Below, in pieces: positions 14,649-23,246 of a stretch of DNA of 64,000 bases. Position 1 is the first letter of the stretch, and every line of letters starts with the position of its first letter. The notes below the pieces were generated by a model. The model saw only the letters and a program-made list of their open reading frames with translations. It made no database searches and was not told the DNA's origin. Made by a program: the position numbers and the translations under genes. Source of the DNA: SHZL01 sp031362985 (GTDB lineage Bacteria; Pseudomonadota; Gammaproteobacteria; Xanthomonadales; SZUA-36); NCBI GenBank assembly GCA_031362985.1, contig JANLTO010000018.1, forward strand, positions 18,240-82,239, in the 5' to 3' direction.

Positions 14649-16049
14649 TTAGAAATCAGCCTTGCCCGGCACTCGGGGGTAGGGAATGACATCCCGAATG
14701 TTGGGAAGGCCTGTGATGTAGCTGATCAGTCGTTCGAACCCTAGTCCAAAACCGGCGTGCGGCACGCTGCCATACCTGCGCAGGTCCAGATACCAGTTGT
14801 ATTGGTCGATATCCAGTCCTTGCTCCTGCATGCGACGTTCCAGAATCTCAGAGCGTTCCTCTCTTTGTGAACCACCAATGATTTCTCCAATGCCCGGTGC
14901 AAGTACATCCATGGCAGCTACCGTCCTGCCATCATCATTCAGACGCATGTAAAAGGCTTTGAATTCTGCCGGGTAGTTCTTTACCACCACAGGCGCCTTG
15001 AAATGCACCTCAGTTAAATACCGTTCATGCTCTGTTTGCAGATCCAGTCCCCATTTCGGCGTGTAATCAAAATTTTTCTTCGCAGCCTGTAGAATGTCAA
15101 TTGCATCTGCATAGTCAATTTGAGCGAAAGGCGAGGCAACAATTTGCTGCAAGCGTTCCTGGGTTCCGGGTTCGATGTGCTCGGAGAAAAAGGCGATGTC
15201 ATCGGGGCACTCAGCAAGTACAGCAGTAAAAATGTACTTAAGAAAATCCTCTGCCAGGCCTGCCAATTGCTCCAGATCTGCAAAAGCTATTTCGGGCTCG
15301 ACCATCCAAAATTCTGCCAGGTGCCTCGACGTGTTCGAGTTTTCAGCCCGAAACGTAGGGCCGAATGTGTAAACGCGACTCAGAGCCAGGCAATAGCCCT
15401 CAACATTAAGTTGGCCAGAGACTGTCAAAAAAGTCTCCTTGCCAAAAAAATCCTGGGCAAAATCTACACGGCCATCCTCAGTATGTGGCATGTTCGCGAA
15501 ATCAAGAGTACTCACGCGAAACATGTCACCGGCACCTTCGGCATCAGCCGCTGTGATGATGGGCGTATTGACCCACAAAAATCCCCGCTCGTGGAAGTAA
15601 CGATGGATTGCCTGTGCAGCCACGTGCCGGACTCTGGCGACTGCTCCGAATGTGTTGGTTCGAGGGCGCAAATGCGCAACCTCTCTAAGAAACTCAAAAC
15701 TGTGTTTCTTGGGCTGTATTGGATAACTATCGGGGTCGTCAACCCAACCTATGACCGTGACAGAATCTGCTTGAATCTCCACGCTTTGTCCGCGACCCGC
15801 CGACTCGACCAGCGTACCGGAGCAGCTGACGGAACAACCGGAGGTGAGCTTTTGTACTTCGCTGGAGTAATTGGCCAGGGTCAATGGCGCCACCACCTGG
15901 ATTGGATTCTGGCATGAGCCGTCATGGACATTTATGAAGGAAAAGCCAGCCTTTGAATCCCGTCGGGTTCGAACCCAGCCTTGAACCGTCACTCTTGTTC
16001 CGACTATAGCTTTTCCCAAGAGCGCTGATTTGATGCTGATTATTGACAT
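14649..16049 (-). CDS. asnS: Asparaginyl-tRNA synthetase
   Basis: 466 residues, equal to the family length. N-terminal OB-fold anticodon-binding domain (about 1-110: VTVQGWVRTRRDSKAGFSFINVHDGS) and class II catalytic core with motif 1 around residue 150 (FLWVNTPIIT), motif 2 (TFRAENSNTSRHLAEFWMVEPE) and motif 3 (GFGLGFERLISYITG). The HLAEFWM-EPE motif separates AsnRS from AspRS. Charges tRNA-Asn in the cytoplasm. Monocistronic; divergent from the IscA-type gene and convergent with the small transcript at 14417. Confidence 0.97.
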   Translation of the reverse strand: MSIISIKSALLGKAIVGTRVTVQGWVRTRRDSKAGFSFINVHDGSCQNPIQVVAPLTLANYSSEVQKLTSGCSVSCSGTLVESAGRGQSVEIQADSVTVIGWVDDPDSYPIQPKKHSFEFLREVAHLRPRTNTFGAVARVRHVAAQAIHRYFHERGFLWVNTPIITAADAEGAGDMFRVSTLDFANMPHTEDGRVDFAQDFFGKETFLTVSGQLNVEGYCLALSRVYTFGPTFRAENSNTSRHLAEFWMVEPEIAFADLEQLAGLAEDFLKYIFTAVLAECPDDIAFFSEHIEPGTQERLQQIVASPFAQIDYADAIDILQAAKKNFDYTPKWGLDLQTEHERYLTEVHFKAPVVVKNYPAEFKAFYMRLNDDGRTVAAMDVLAPGIGEIIGGSQREERSEILERRMQEQGLDIDQYNWYLDLRRYGSVPHAGFGLGFERLISYITGLPNIRDVIPYPRVPGKADF

Positions 16050-16160
16050 ATTGTTGTTGATCTTTGTGCGAGTGACCCCAAATAGTAATGCACGTTTGGT
16101 TGCGCGGACAGTCCTGTGTAAGGTTCAATGTGAAAACACTGAAATGGAAATGACTCAAAA

Positions 16161-16484
16161 ATGGCCATCAGGTTAACTCAAGTCGCTGCGGATCGAATCA
16201 GTCAGTTCCTGGACAAAGAGGGAGGAGTCGGCTTACGACTGGGGGTGAAAAAGACCGGCTGCTCCGGTTGGGCCTATGTAGTCAAGCTGGCAGATGACAT
16301 AAAACCTGACGATGTCATGTTTGAAGATCGCGGCATACGGATTCTGGTTCCTTCCGAAAGCCTCGGTTTTTTGGACGGCTCTGAAGTTGATTTTGCAATG
16401 GAGGGATTGGGGTACTCATTTCAGTTTAGGAACCCCAACGTTACGGAAAAATGCGGATGTGGGGAGAGCTTCACAGTTGCCTAG
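16161..16484 (+). CDS. A-type iron-sulfur carrier (IscA/ErpA/SufA-like)
   Basis: 107 residues. The three conserved cysteines of A-type Fe-S carriers are seen: one in KKTGCSGWAYV and two in KCGCGESF near the C-terminus. Such proteins pass [4Fe-4S] or [2Fe-2S] clusters to apoproteins. The gene stands alone: no iscSU, suf or hscBA genes are nearby, so I cannot say which paralogue it is. It begins 112 bases from the divergent asnS start. The insertion sequence begins 92 bases after its stop. Confidence 0.9.
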   Translation: MAIRLTQVAADRISQFLDKEGGVGLRLGVKKTGCSGWAYVVKLADDIKPDDVMFEDRGIRILVPSESLGFLDGSEVDFAMEGLGYSFQFRNPNVTEKCGCGESFTVA

Positions 16485-16576
16485 CCAGTGGCGCAAATGG
16501 TGACAGCACGCAACCAATTAATTTTCCATTTTTATTCGTGAACGGAACAACCGTCAGTGCAGTCAATTCCAATTCA

Positions 16577-16592
16577 GGTTTGATCCTAAACG
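16577..16592 (+). repeat. Left terminal inverted repeat of the insertion sequence
   Basis: GGTTTGATCCTAAACG; 14 of 16 bases match the complement of the right end. Confidence 0.8.
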
Positions 16593-16609
16593 AAAGACAG
16601 GAGGTGAGG

Positions 16610-17869
16610 TCAGGCCGCATGTCTGGATCGACGGTTGATGGATTGAAAGAGCTTCTTTCGTGCCAGGTTAAGCCGTTCTGCTGCCACATTGTCGCTGTGG
16701 GTGGTGGCGACTTTATCCAGTTGTTCGAAGGTGATGCCAGGCTTGAGGGAGGCCTCGGCGTTGGGCAGTGATTTCAGCTTTTCATATGGGGTCATCATGT
16801 TCTGCAGCCGGTAGCGTTTGCGGGTTTTTCCTTTCGCATCCGTGACCGATTCGGCGAAGAAACAGGGGCGGTGGAAGTTGACGTAGGGGTTGAGGCAATC
16901 CTGACACCAGGCGTTGACCTCAGCGGCAAAGCGCTGCGGAATATGGCTGTAGCCCAGGTGCTTGCGCACGATCGCTCCGTTCTTGGTCTCGGCGAGCCCG
17001 TTGTCGTTGCTGTGCCGGGGGCGGGATTTGGTGAACTCCACCCGCAGCTTCTCCAACAGTGCCGCCACCGTGTGGTTGATGTATTCCGAACCGTTGTCGG
17101 CGTGAAAGCCCAGGATCTGAAACGGGAAGCTGGTGAGCAGGGATTCGATTACCGGCAGCAGGTAAGCCTCGCTCAGCCGCTCGCAGGTGGCCACGATCTC
17201 AAATTGCGTCACGCAATCGACGGCGTTGATGTGGTAAAGCCCCTTCACCCCGTCCTGATCGCCCTGGTGCACTGAATCGATACGGATGAAACCCGGACGG
17301 TTGTCGGGTGCGGGTGCGCGGCGCTCGGCAATCGGGACGCTGTGGCCCCGGGTCTTGGTCCAGTGCCGCCGCCGGAGCGCATAACCCCGCGCCCGGCGCA
17401 AGTTGTACAGGTGCGCCACCGAGATGCCGGCCAAGCGTTCATAGCGGGCATCGCCGAAGACCGCCACGGCTCTTTGCAGCAGGCATTTGGTGGCCGGTCC
17501 CGACAGGGTACCGTGCAGCGCGTCGGTCTCGGCCAGCAGTGCCACATCGATCGCCGTGAACTTACGGGCAAAGCCCTGCGGGGGAGCCTTATAGCGCTTG
17601 GCGAGGGCCTCGCCCGCACGCGCCCGGCGCACCAGGCGTTTCAGCTGCGCGCGCGAGTAGCTGGTGGTGCGTTGCAGATAACGCATCACCACCCCTTTAT
17701 CAGGCCGGGACAGGCACCCATAGCGAAGACGCTGCACCACCGCGGCAATGAAGGCGTAGCGCTGGGTATCCTCGTCCATCGGCTCAAATTGCACCTCCTG
17801 CGTGCCGTCCAAAAAGGCGCATAACTGCGCCACCGTTTTCAGTTCTTGTTCGTTCATGTCGATCACCAT
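16610..17869 (-). CDS. Integrase-core (rve) DDE transposase
   Basis: 419 residues, intact. N-terminal basic helical region (about 35-175) for DNA binding, then an rve catalytic core. The acidic triad is visible: D198 (RIDSVHQG), D258 (FHADNGSEY) and E294 (NGLAETKNG), with exactly 35 residues between the last two, the D-D-35-E spacing of the IS3/IS481-type enzymes. I assign the superfamily, not the exact IS family. C-terminal part contains MTPYEKLK, typical of such elements. With both inverted repeats present, the element may still be mobile. Confidence 0.88.
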   Translation of the reverse strand: MVIDMNEQELKTVAQLCAFLDGTQEVQFEPMDEDTQRYAFIAAVVQRLRYGCLSRPDKGVVMRYLQRTTSYSRAQLKRLVRRARAGEALAKRYKAPPQGFARKFTAIDVALLAETDALHGTLSGPATKCLLQRAVAVFGDARYERLAGISVAHLYNLRRARGYALRRRHWTKTRGHSVPIAERRAPAPDNRPGFIRIDSVHQGDQDGVKGLYHINAVDCVTQFEIVATCERLSEAYLLPVIESLLTSFPFQILGFHADNGSEYINHTVAALLEKLRVEFTKSRPRHSNDNGLAETKNGAIVRKHLGYSHIPQRFAAEVNAWCQDCLNPYVNFHRPCFFAESVTDAKGKTRKRYRLQNMMTPYEKLKSLPNAEASLKPGITFEQLDKVATTHSDNVAAERLNLARKKLFQSINRRSRHAA

Positions 17870-17932
17870 GGGGGTAATGATCGACCCAAACGCTAGCCTT
17901 CAGGCTCATACCTCGTTGGAAATACGTACCCC

Positions 17933-17948
17933 CGTTCGGGATCAAACC
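17933..17948 (-). repeat. Right terminal inverted repeat of the insertion sequence
   Basis: CGTTCGGGATCAAACC, complementary to the left end except at two positions. Confidence 0.8.
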
Positions 17949-17988
17949 ATATTGGAAGAGACTAGTGCTGTACAGATCCAATACCTCT

Positions 17989-17997
17989 TGGTATACT
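17989..17997 (+). promoter_or_regulatory. Extended -10 promoter of the rpsF operon
   Basis: TGG followed by TATACT (17992-17997). No good -35 is seen at the usual distance, which fits an extended -10 promoter. It is the only strong candidate before rpsF and lies 41 bases from the end of the insertion sequence. Confidence 0.6.
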
Positions 17998-18102
17998 CCG
18001 CCCGCTTTGCCTGAGGGTAAAGCAATCCTTGCTCTATTTTGCGCACACGGCTCCATCAGCGGTGATGCAGGTTCCAGGTGAACCTCAGATTAGAGCTTTG
18101 AA

Positions 18103-18130
18103 GGCATGGGAAACATGCCGGCAAACCCAT
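18103..18130 (+). promoter_or_regulatory. Possible S6:S18 autoregulatory leader
   Basis: Two mutually exclusive hairpins lie just before the rpsF ribosome binding site: GGCATG/CATGCC (18103-18119) and ATGGG/CCCAT (18106-18130) with CCG in its loop. A leader hairpin with an exposed CCG that binds the S6:S18 complex is known upstream of many rpsF genes. Assignment is by position and the CCG loop only. Confidence 0.45.
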
Positions 18131-18142
18131 AGGGAGTAAAAA

Positions 18143-18652
18143 GTGAGACATTTTGAAATCTGTTTCCTGGTCCATCCGGACCAGAGTGAGCAGGTTCCTG
18201 CGATGCTTGAACGCTACAGGAATCTGATCGAAGGCAAAAGCGGCAAAATCCATCGACTTGAAGACTGGGGCCGGCGCCAGCTGACTTTCCCCATAGCAAA
18301 GCTGCACAAAGCACATTACATCCTGATGAATATCGAGTGCGATTGCGAAACGCTTGCTGAGTTGGAAGCGGCTTTTCGTTTCAATGACGCAGTGCTTCGC
18401 CACCTTACCGTTCGCCGCCAGTCTGCAATTGTAGAGCAGTCACTGATGCTTAAGGCCAAGGAAGACAAAGACCGCCCAGGTCGCGACTACTCCGATCGAA
18501 AACGCGCTCACTCAGAATCCGATATCGGGTTGGACGACTCTGATCCTGATGATTTTGAAGATGACTTGGGTGACGACTTGGCCGACGAGGACGATGCGCC
18601 TTCGTTGCGGAAATCTGGTCGCTCGACGGGTTCAGATCGAGCGGACGCCTGA
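18143..18652 (+). CDS. rpsF: 30S ribosomal protein S6 with long acidic tail
   Basis: 169 residues; GTG start after AGGGAG. Residues 1-about 100 are the S6 ferredoxin-like fold (MRHFEICFLVHPDQSEQVPAM, then KLHKAHYILMNIE) that binds the central domain of 16S rRNA together with S18. The remaining part is a hydrophilic extension whose middle (about 128-153) is almost all Asp, Glu and Ser, ending in a basic-acidic segment. E. coli S6 is about 131-135 residues with a short Glu-terminated tail extended by RimK; this tail is longer, Asp-rich, and ends in ADA. First gene of rpsF-rpsR-rplI. Confidence 0.95.
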   Translation: MRHFEICFLVHPDQSEQVPAMLERYRNLIEGKSGKIHRLEDWGRRQLTFPIAKLHKAHYILMNIECDCETLAELEAAFRFNDAVLRHLTVRRQSAIVEQSLMLKAKEDKDRPGRDYSDRKRAHSESDIGLDDSDPDDFEDDLGDDLADEDDAPSLRKSGRSTGSDRADA

Positions 18653-18672
18653 GGGCATAGAGGAGCGAAATC

Positions 18673-18894
18673 ATGGCACGACATTTCAGACGTAGAAAAT
18701 TTTGCCGTTTTACAGCCGATGGCACCGAGATTGATTACAAGGACATCAACCTGTTGAAACAATACATTGGTGAGTCCGGGAAGATTGTCCCAAGCAGAAT
18801 CACCGGAACCAAAGCGCGGTTTCAACGTCAGTTGGCCAAGGCCATTAAACACGCGCGTTTCTTAGCTCTGTTGCCCTACACGGACAATCAGTAG
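18673..18894 (+). CDS. rpsR: 30S ribosomal protein S18
   Basis: 73 residues, standard length. MARHFRRRKFCRFTADG, then DYKDINLLKQYIGESGKIVPSRITGTKARFQ is the conserved core. The single N-terminal cysteine CRF is typical. Starts 20 bases after rpsF; binds S6 on the 30S platform. Confidence 0.97.
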   Translation: MARHFRRRKFCRFTADGTEIDYKDINLLKQYIGESGKIVPSRITGTKARFQRQLAKAIKHARFLALLPYTDNQ

Positions 18895-18924
18895 TGCATC
18901 TCGTAGGAAAGCGGGAGTAATGAT

Positions 18925-19371
18925 ATGGAATTAATTTTGTTGGAGAAGGTTCAGAATCTTGGTGACCTTGGCGATAAAGTGAAGGTCAAGCCAGGGTTTG
19001 GGCGTAATTTCCTGGTACCGCAGGGTAAAGCCGCACCTGCCACTCAGAAGAATATTGCACTTTTCGAAGCTCGAAGAGCCGAATTGGAAAAGGCTGCGCA
19101 CGATAGACTGATTGTGGCGCAAGGTCGCAGCGGCAGTTTGAATGGCGTCGTCATTACCCTCAACGCAAATGCCAGCGACGAAGGCAAACTGTACGGTTCC
19201 ATCGGGCCTCGGGAAGTTGCAGAGGCATTGGAGCAGCTGGGGCACGAGGTTTCCAAGAGCGAAGTTATCATGGGAGAGGGCCCGATTCGCCAGACGGGTG
19301 AATTCCGCGTAACGCTGAGCTTGCACGCCGACATAGAAACCATAATAACGGTGATAGTCAACCCGGAATAG
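18925..19371 (+). CDS. rplI: 50S ribosomal protein L9
   Basis: 148 residues. N-terminal RNA-binding domain (MELILLEKVQNLGDLGDKVKVKPGFGRNFLVPQGKA), a long connecting helix (about 40-75) and a C-terminal domain. Third gene of the rpsF operon; dnaB follows after 101 bases containing a weak hairpin CAACCCG/CGGGTTG (19423-19444) without a T-run, so some readthrough into dnaB is likely. Confidence 0.97.
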   Translation: MELILLEKVQNLGDLGDKVKVKPGFGRNFLVPQGKAAPATQKNIALFEARRAELEKAAHDRLIVAQGRSGSLNGVVITLNANASDEGKLYGSIGPREVAEALEQLGHEVSKSEVIMGEGPIRQTGEFRVTLSLHADIETIITVIVNPE

Positions 19372-19472
19372 GGGAAGTCATTTTCTTGCGCGGCTCCCCG
19401 GCAGCAACTATGCTTTGAACTACAACCCGTCACCAGGCGGGTTGCATTATCTTGATCTTTCTCCATAGGGCA

Positions 19473-20852
19473 ATGGCCACTTCCAAACTCCCATCTACAG
19501 AGCGTTTGAAGGTTCCACCTCATTCCATTGAGGCTGAGCAGGCCGTGCTAGGAGGCCTGCTGTTGTCATCCCAGGCATGGGAACAAATTGCCGATCTTCT
19601 GACCGAGTCCGATTTCTACCGCGAGGATCACCGAACCATTTTCCGCGCCATCTATGATCTCAATGAAATGAGCAGGCCTTGTGATGCGGTTACGGTTACG
19701 GAATGGTTTGAGTCGCATGGCAAAGTGGAATTGATCGACGGAGGCAGCTACGTCACGCAACTGGCCGGGACAACCCCTAGCGCAGCAAATGTCGTTGCAT
19801 ACGCGGAGATTGTTCGAGAGAAATCTGTTCTTCGGCAACTCATAGATGCTGGTACGACTCTCACAACTGCCGGCTTTAACGTTGAAGGGCGGGAGAGTAA
19901 AGAACTGCTCGAAGAAGCTGAGCGCCTGGTGTTCGCAATAGCAGACCAGGGCGCACGCGGCAAATCAGGGTTTGTGCCAATCCAGCATAGCATGCAAGAC
20001 GCATTTGTCCGGATCCAGAAACTGCATGAGTTCAAGGGCGAAATTTCGGGCTTATCAACCGGCTTTAAGGATCTCGACGAAATCACTGCCGGCCTGCAGG
20101 ACTCCGACCTGATCATTGTGGCTGGCAGGCCTTCAATGGGAAAAACTGCCTTCGCCATGAATATTGCCGAACACGCTGCCATTAAGCATGGCGTTGCGGT
20201 AGCCATATTCAGTATGGAGATGTCATCGGTCCAGTTGGTCATGCGGCTTTTCTCTTCGTTGGGGCAGATAGAACAAAAAGGTTTGCGTTCCGGAATCCTC
20301 AGAGACGACGACTGGCCCAAACTCACTTCAGCCATGAACCTTTTATATAAGAGCAAAATTTTTCTGGATGAGACACCCGCACTTTCACCTTCAGAACTCA
20401 GGGCAAGAGCAAGGCGACTCAAGCGCGAACACGATATTGGCCTTATCATCATCGATTACATGCAATTAATGTCGGTCCCGGGAACTCGCGAGAACCGGGC
20501 CACTGAAATTGCTGAGATATCGCGGTCGTTGAAAGCGCTCGCCAAGGAACTTCATGTGCCAGTGGTGGCACTGTCCCAGCTAAACCGGTCTCTGGAGCAA
20601 CGGCCCAATAAGCGCCCGGTAATGGCTGATCTGCGCGAGTCGGGTTCGATCGAGCAAGATGCTGACTTGATCCTCTTTATCTATCGCGACGAGGTCTATC
20701 ACGCCGAAACCGCAGAAAAGGGAAAAGCAGAAATTATTATTGGAAAGCACCGCAATGGTGAAACGGGCACCGTGAATCTGACTTTTCAGGGTCGCTGGCT
20801 GCGCTTCGTCAATTTCGCGCCTGAGTACTACTACAGCGAGCACGGCGATTGA
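19473..20852 (+). CDS. dnaB: Replicative DNA helicase
   Basis: 459 residues from ATG 19473 (AGGG just upstream); seven residues in frame before it are omitted. N-terminal DnaG-interacting helical domain (about 20-120, PHSIEAEQAVLGGLLLS), linker, then RecA-type ATPase: Walker A GRPSMGKTAF near residue 220, Walker B LIIIDYMQLM, and the DnaB motifs SLKALAKELHVPV and RESGSIEQDAD. No intein interrupts the P-loop. The hexamer unwinds the fork 5-prime to 3-prime. Synteny with rplI is standard. Confidence 0.97.
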   Translation: MATSKLPSTERLKVPPHSIEAEQAVLGGLLLSSQAWEQIADLLTESDFYREDHRTIFRAIYDLNEMSRPCDAVTVTEWFESHGKVELIDGGSYVTQLAGTTPSAANVVAYAEIVREKSVLRQLIDAGTTLTTAGFNVEGRESKELLEEAERLVFAIADQGARGKSGFVPIQHSMQDAFVRIQKLHEFKGEISGLSTGFKDLDEITAGLQDSDLIIVAGRPSMGKTAFAMNIAEHAAIKHGVAVAIFSMEMSSVQLVMRLFSSLGQIEQKGLRSGILRDDDWPKLTSAMNLLYKSKIFLDETPALSPSELRARARRLKREHDIGLIIIDYMQLMSVPGTRENRATEIAEISRSLKALAKELHVPVVALSQLNRSLEQRPNKRPVMADLRESGSIEQDADLILFIYRDEVYHAETAEKGKAEIIIGKHRNGETGTVNLTFQGRWLRFVNFAPEYYYSEHGD

Positions 20853-20985
20853 TTCGGGACGGGCGGAAACTACATTTAAAAGGGCGTTGGTCTGCCCCTG
20901 CATGTTTTCCTCCTGACTCCAAGTCTGCCTGATTCTGTCATTAAAAAGACCAGATTCAGATTTCCTCGCACTTTAGAATAGACCC

Positions 20986-22059
20986 ATGAGCCGAAATACA
21001 ATTGCCCGTATCAGCCTGGCAGCAGTGCGCCACAACCTCGCACGAATTCGATTGCTGGCGCCCCACAGTGAAGTTTGTTGCGTGGTCAAAGCCGACGCAT
21101 ATGGGCATGGTTTGGCGCGTATTTGTGACGCACTGTCCGAGGCAAATGTGCTCGCAGTAGCTACTACTGGTGAGGCTGCGAAGTGTCGTAACAGCGGATG
21201 GGCGGGGCGCTTGTTGTTGCTTGAAGGCCCATCCAATGTGGCGGAATTCGAAGAGATGGTGGCCTTGGATGCTGAAACCGTCGTGCACCATGAAACGCAG
21301 TTACAGCTGCTCCGACAGAGGAAGAAAGATGTCCATCGGGCCCTGTGGCTAAAGATCGATACAGGCATGCACCGGCTTGGTTTTCCGGCCGCCGACGCCA
21401 GGAGTGTTCACGCTGAACTGGAGAAATTACGTAGCAAGGAACCAACCATCCTCATGACCCATTTTGCCTGTGCGGACGATGCGACCAATCCGATGACATT
21501 GCAGCAGATCCAGCGATTTGACCTGGCCATTTCAAGCCTGGCGGGGGCGTCTTCACTCGCGAACTCTGCCGGAATGGTGAATTTCCCGGAGAGTCAGCGG
21601 GACTATGTGCGTCCAGGGATCATGATTTATGGGATTTCTCCCTGCCTGAAGAAAACTGCCGAAGACATAGGCCTCAAGCCGGTGATGACCTTGCAGTGCG
21701 AATTAATTGCGATCAATAAGGTCTGTGCAGGCGAGAGTGTAGGTTATGGTGCTGCGTATACTTGCCCCGAATCAACACGGATTGGCATCGCTGCCATTGG
21801 CTATGGAGACGGCTATCCGCGCCACGCCCGCAACGGCACTCCCGTGCTGGTAAATGGTCGCATGGCCTCGGTAGTGGGGCATGTTTCCATGGACATGCTG
21901 GCCATAGACCTTAGCGGTCACGATAATGCCGGTGTGGGCGATCCGGTAACACTTTGGGGCGAAGGCCTGCCAATTGAGTGTGTTGCTCCTTGGGCAGATT
22001 CAATTCCCTACGAATTAATTTGTGGTGTCACCGCAAGGGTGCAGGCGCGTATTGAATAG
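20986..22059 (+). CDS. alr: Alanine racemase
   Basis: 357 residues. Fold-type III PLP enzyme that makes D-alanine for peptidoglycan. PLP lysine K35 lies in VVKADAYGHG and the opposite catalytic tyrosine in SVGYGAAYTCPE; C-terminal beta domain contains GHVSMDMLAID. ATG 20986 starts close to the family N-terminus. Position after dnaB is the common gammaproteobacterial arrangement. It converges with the PspF-like gene, with 13 bases between stops. Confidence 0.95.
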   Translation: MSRNTIARISLAAVRHNLARIRLLAPHSEVCCVVKADAYGHGLARICDALSEANVLAVATTGEAAKCRNSGWAGRLLLLEGPSNVAEFEEMVALDAETVVHHETQLQLLRQRKKDVHRALWLKIDTGMHRLGFPAADARSVHAELEKLRSKEPTILMTHFACADDATNPMTLQQIQRFDLAISSLAGASSLANSAGMVNFPESQRDYVRPGIMIYGISPCLKKTAEDIGLKPVMTLQCELIAINKVCAGESVGYGAAYTCPESTRIGIAAIGYGDGYPRHARNGTPVLVNGRMASVVGHVSMDMLAIDLSGHDNAGVGDPVTLWGEGLPIECVAPWADSIPYELICGVTARVQARIE

Positions 22060-22072
22060 GTGCAAGAGAGGT

Positions 22073-23092
22073 TCAATTCTCTTCCGCATCTTCACTATCT
22101 GTCAGCTCGTATTTGCGTAAATATCCTCGGAGCTGGTGATAGGTCATGCCCAGAAATTCCGCGGTTTTCTTTTGGTTGTAACGACACTGCTTAAGTGCGG
22201 ATTGCAGCAACTCGACTTCCTTTTGCTGCATGTACTCCTTGAAATCATAAGGGCTCTCAGGTGCCGCAGTGAAATCACTTGCAGCGGTCTCCCGACCTTG
22301 AGCGCGCGGCCTCCAGGGAGAATGGAACGGGTCAAACACGATGGCAGGGATCGGCTCGTTTTGGGCTGTCATGGAATAGACGGCGCGTTCCACGACGTTT
22401 TTCAATTCACGCACGTTCCCGGGCCAGGAGTACTCCAGCAGCTGTTGACGTGACTCGGTGCTGAAGCCGCAGAACAGCTTGAGTCCCAGCTCTCCGCTCA
22501 TCTTCATAGCAAAATGTTCGGCGAGGGGCATGATGTCGTCTGGCCGTTCGCGCAGAGGTGGCAACGTAATTACGTCAAATGCCAGTCGGTCCAGCAAGTC
22601 GGCGCGAAATGTTCCCTTGTCTACCATGGCAGGCAAATCTTCGTTGGTTGCGCCAATTATTCGTACGTTGGTCTGAACGGTCTCATTTCCACCCACGCGC
22701 TCCAATTCGCCATACTCAATTACCCGGAGGATCTTCTCTTGCACCCGGTCAGACGTACTGGCCAATTCATCCAGGAACAGGCTGCCATGATTGGCCAACT
22801 CGAACCGGCCGAGCCGTCTGCGCGTAGCGCCTGTGAACGAGCCTGCTTCATGGCCAAACAATTCAGATTCCAGCAGAGACTCCGACAAAGCGGCACAATT
22901 CAATTTGACAAACGGTCGGTCCCAGCGCTGTGACAGGAAATGAATTCGCGCGGCAATCAATTCCTTGCCTGTGCCTCGCTCGCCAATCACCAGCACTGGA
23001 CGGTTGAGCGGGGCGACGCGTGACGCGTGCTCCAGTACCCCCAAAATGGCCTGGGATTCACCGATCAATTGCTGTTCTTTCTGTTGATTCAT
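22073..23092 (-). CDS. pspF: PspF-like sigma-54 enhancer-binding activator
   Basis: 339 residues from ATG 23092. As in PspF there is no N-terminal receiver or sensor domain: the AAA+ domain begins at once (LIGESQAILGVL). Walker A GERGTGKE is at about 37-44, and a C-terminal Fis-type HTH (KKTAEFLGMTYHQLRGYLRKY) ends the protein. The sigma-54-contacting loop reads GSFTGA (84-89) and not the canonical GAFTGA. In enterobacteria pspF is divergent from pspABC (known); here the divergent gene is radA and no psp gene is in the window. I saw no -24/-12 promoter nearby. The GSFTGA change should be tolerated, as the Phe and Thr needed for sigma-54 contact remain. Confidence 0.82.
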   Translation of the reverse strand: MNQQKEQQLIGESQAILGVLEHASRVAPLNRPVLVIGERGTGKELIAARIHFLSQRWDRPFVKLNCAALSESLLESELFGHEAGSFTGATRRRLGRFELANHGSLFLDELASTSDRVQEKILRVIEYGELERVGGNETVQTNVRIIGATNEDLPAMVDKGTFRADLLDRLAFDVITLPPLRERPDDIMPLAEHFAMKMSGELGLKLFCGFSTESRQQLLEYSWPGNVRELKNVVERAVYSMTAQNEPIPAIVFDPFHSPWRPRAQGRETAASDFTAAPESPYDFKEYMQQKEVELLQSALKQCRYNQKKTAEFLGMTYHQLRGYLRKYELTDSEDAEEN

Positions 23093-23246
23093 GCCATCAC
23101 ACCGGTTGCAGGTACCGCTTTTGCCAAGATTACATGCTATAGGCGGCATTGTAAGAAATTGTCACTACCGGTGTCTTGGGCTGGAGGTCATGCCTGCGAT
23201 CTGTTACAAGACGACCGACGCATGAGATTGGTACACAGAGGCGAAC

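Larger units (their letters stand above)
16577..17948 (-). mobile_element. Insertion sequence of about 1.37 kb, one DDE transposase
   Basis: Bounded by inverted repeats GGTTTGATCC(T/C)(A/G)AACG at 16577-16592 and, complementary, 17933-17948. Just outside, TTCCAAT (16567-16573) and ATTGGAA (17951-17957) are also complementary, so the true ends may be a few bases further out. I found no clear target duplication. G+C content is visibly higher than in the flanks. Its right end lies about 40 bases before the -10 of the rpsF operon promoter. Confidence 0.82.

Noticed and set aside
14114..14692. Minus-strand frame of 192 codons overlapping the 109-residue gene and the terminator
   Set aside because: It runs through asnS, the terminator and the operator and has no family resemblance; the alternative frame with the SGTGI motif is better supported.
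16560..17965. Target-site duplication of the insertion sequence
   Set aside because: Flanks of the 16-base inverted repeats do not show a convincing direct repeat, and the exact ends are uncertain because complementary TTCCAAT/ATTGGAA lie just outside.
23093..23246. Sigma-54 promoter between the PspF-like gene and radA
   Set aside because: No TGGCAC-N5-TTGC-type -24/-12 pair found.
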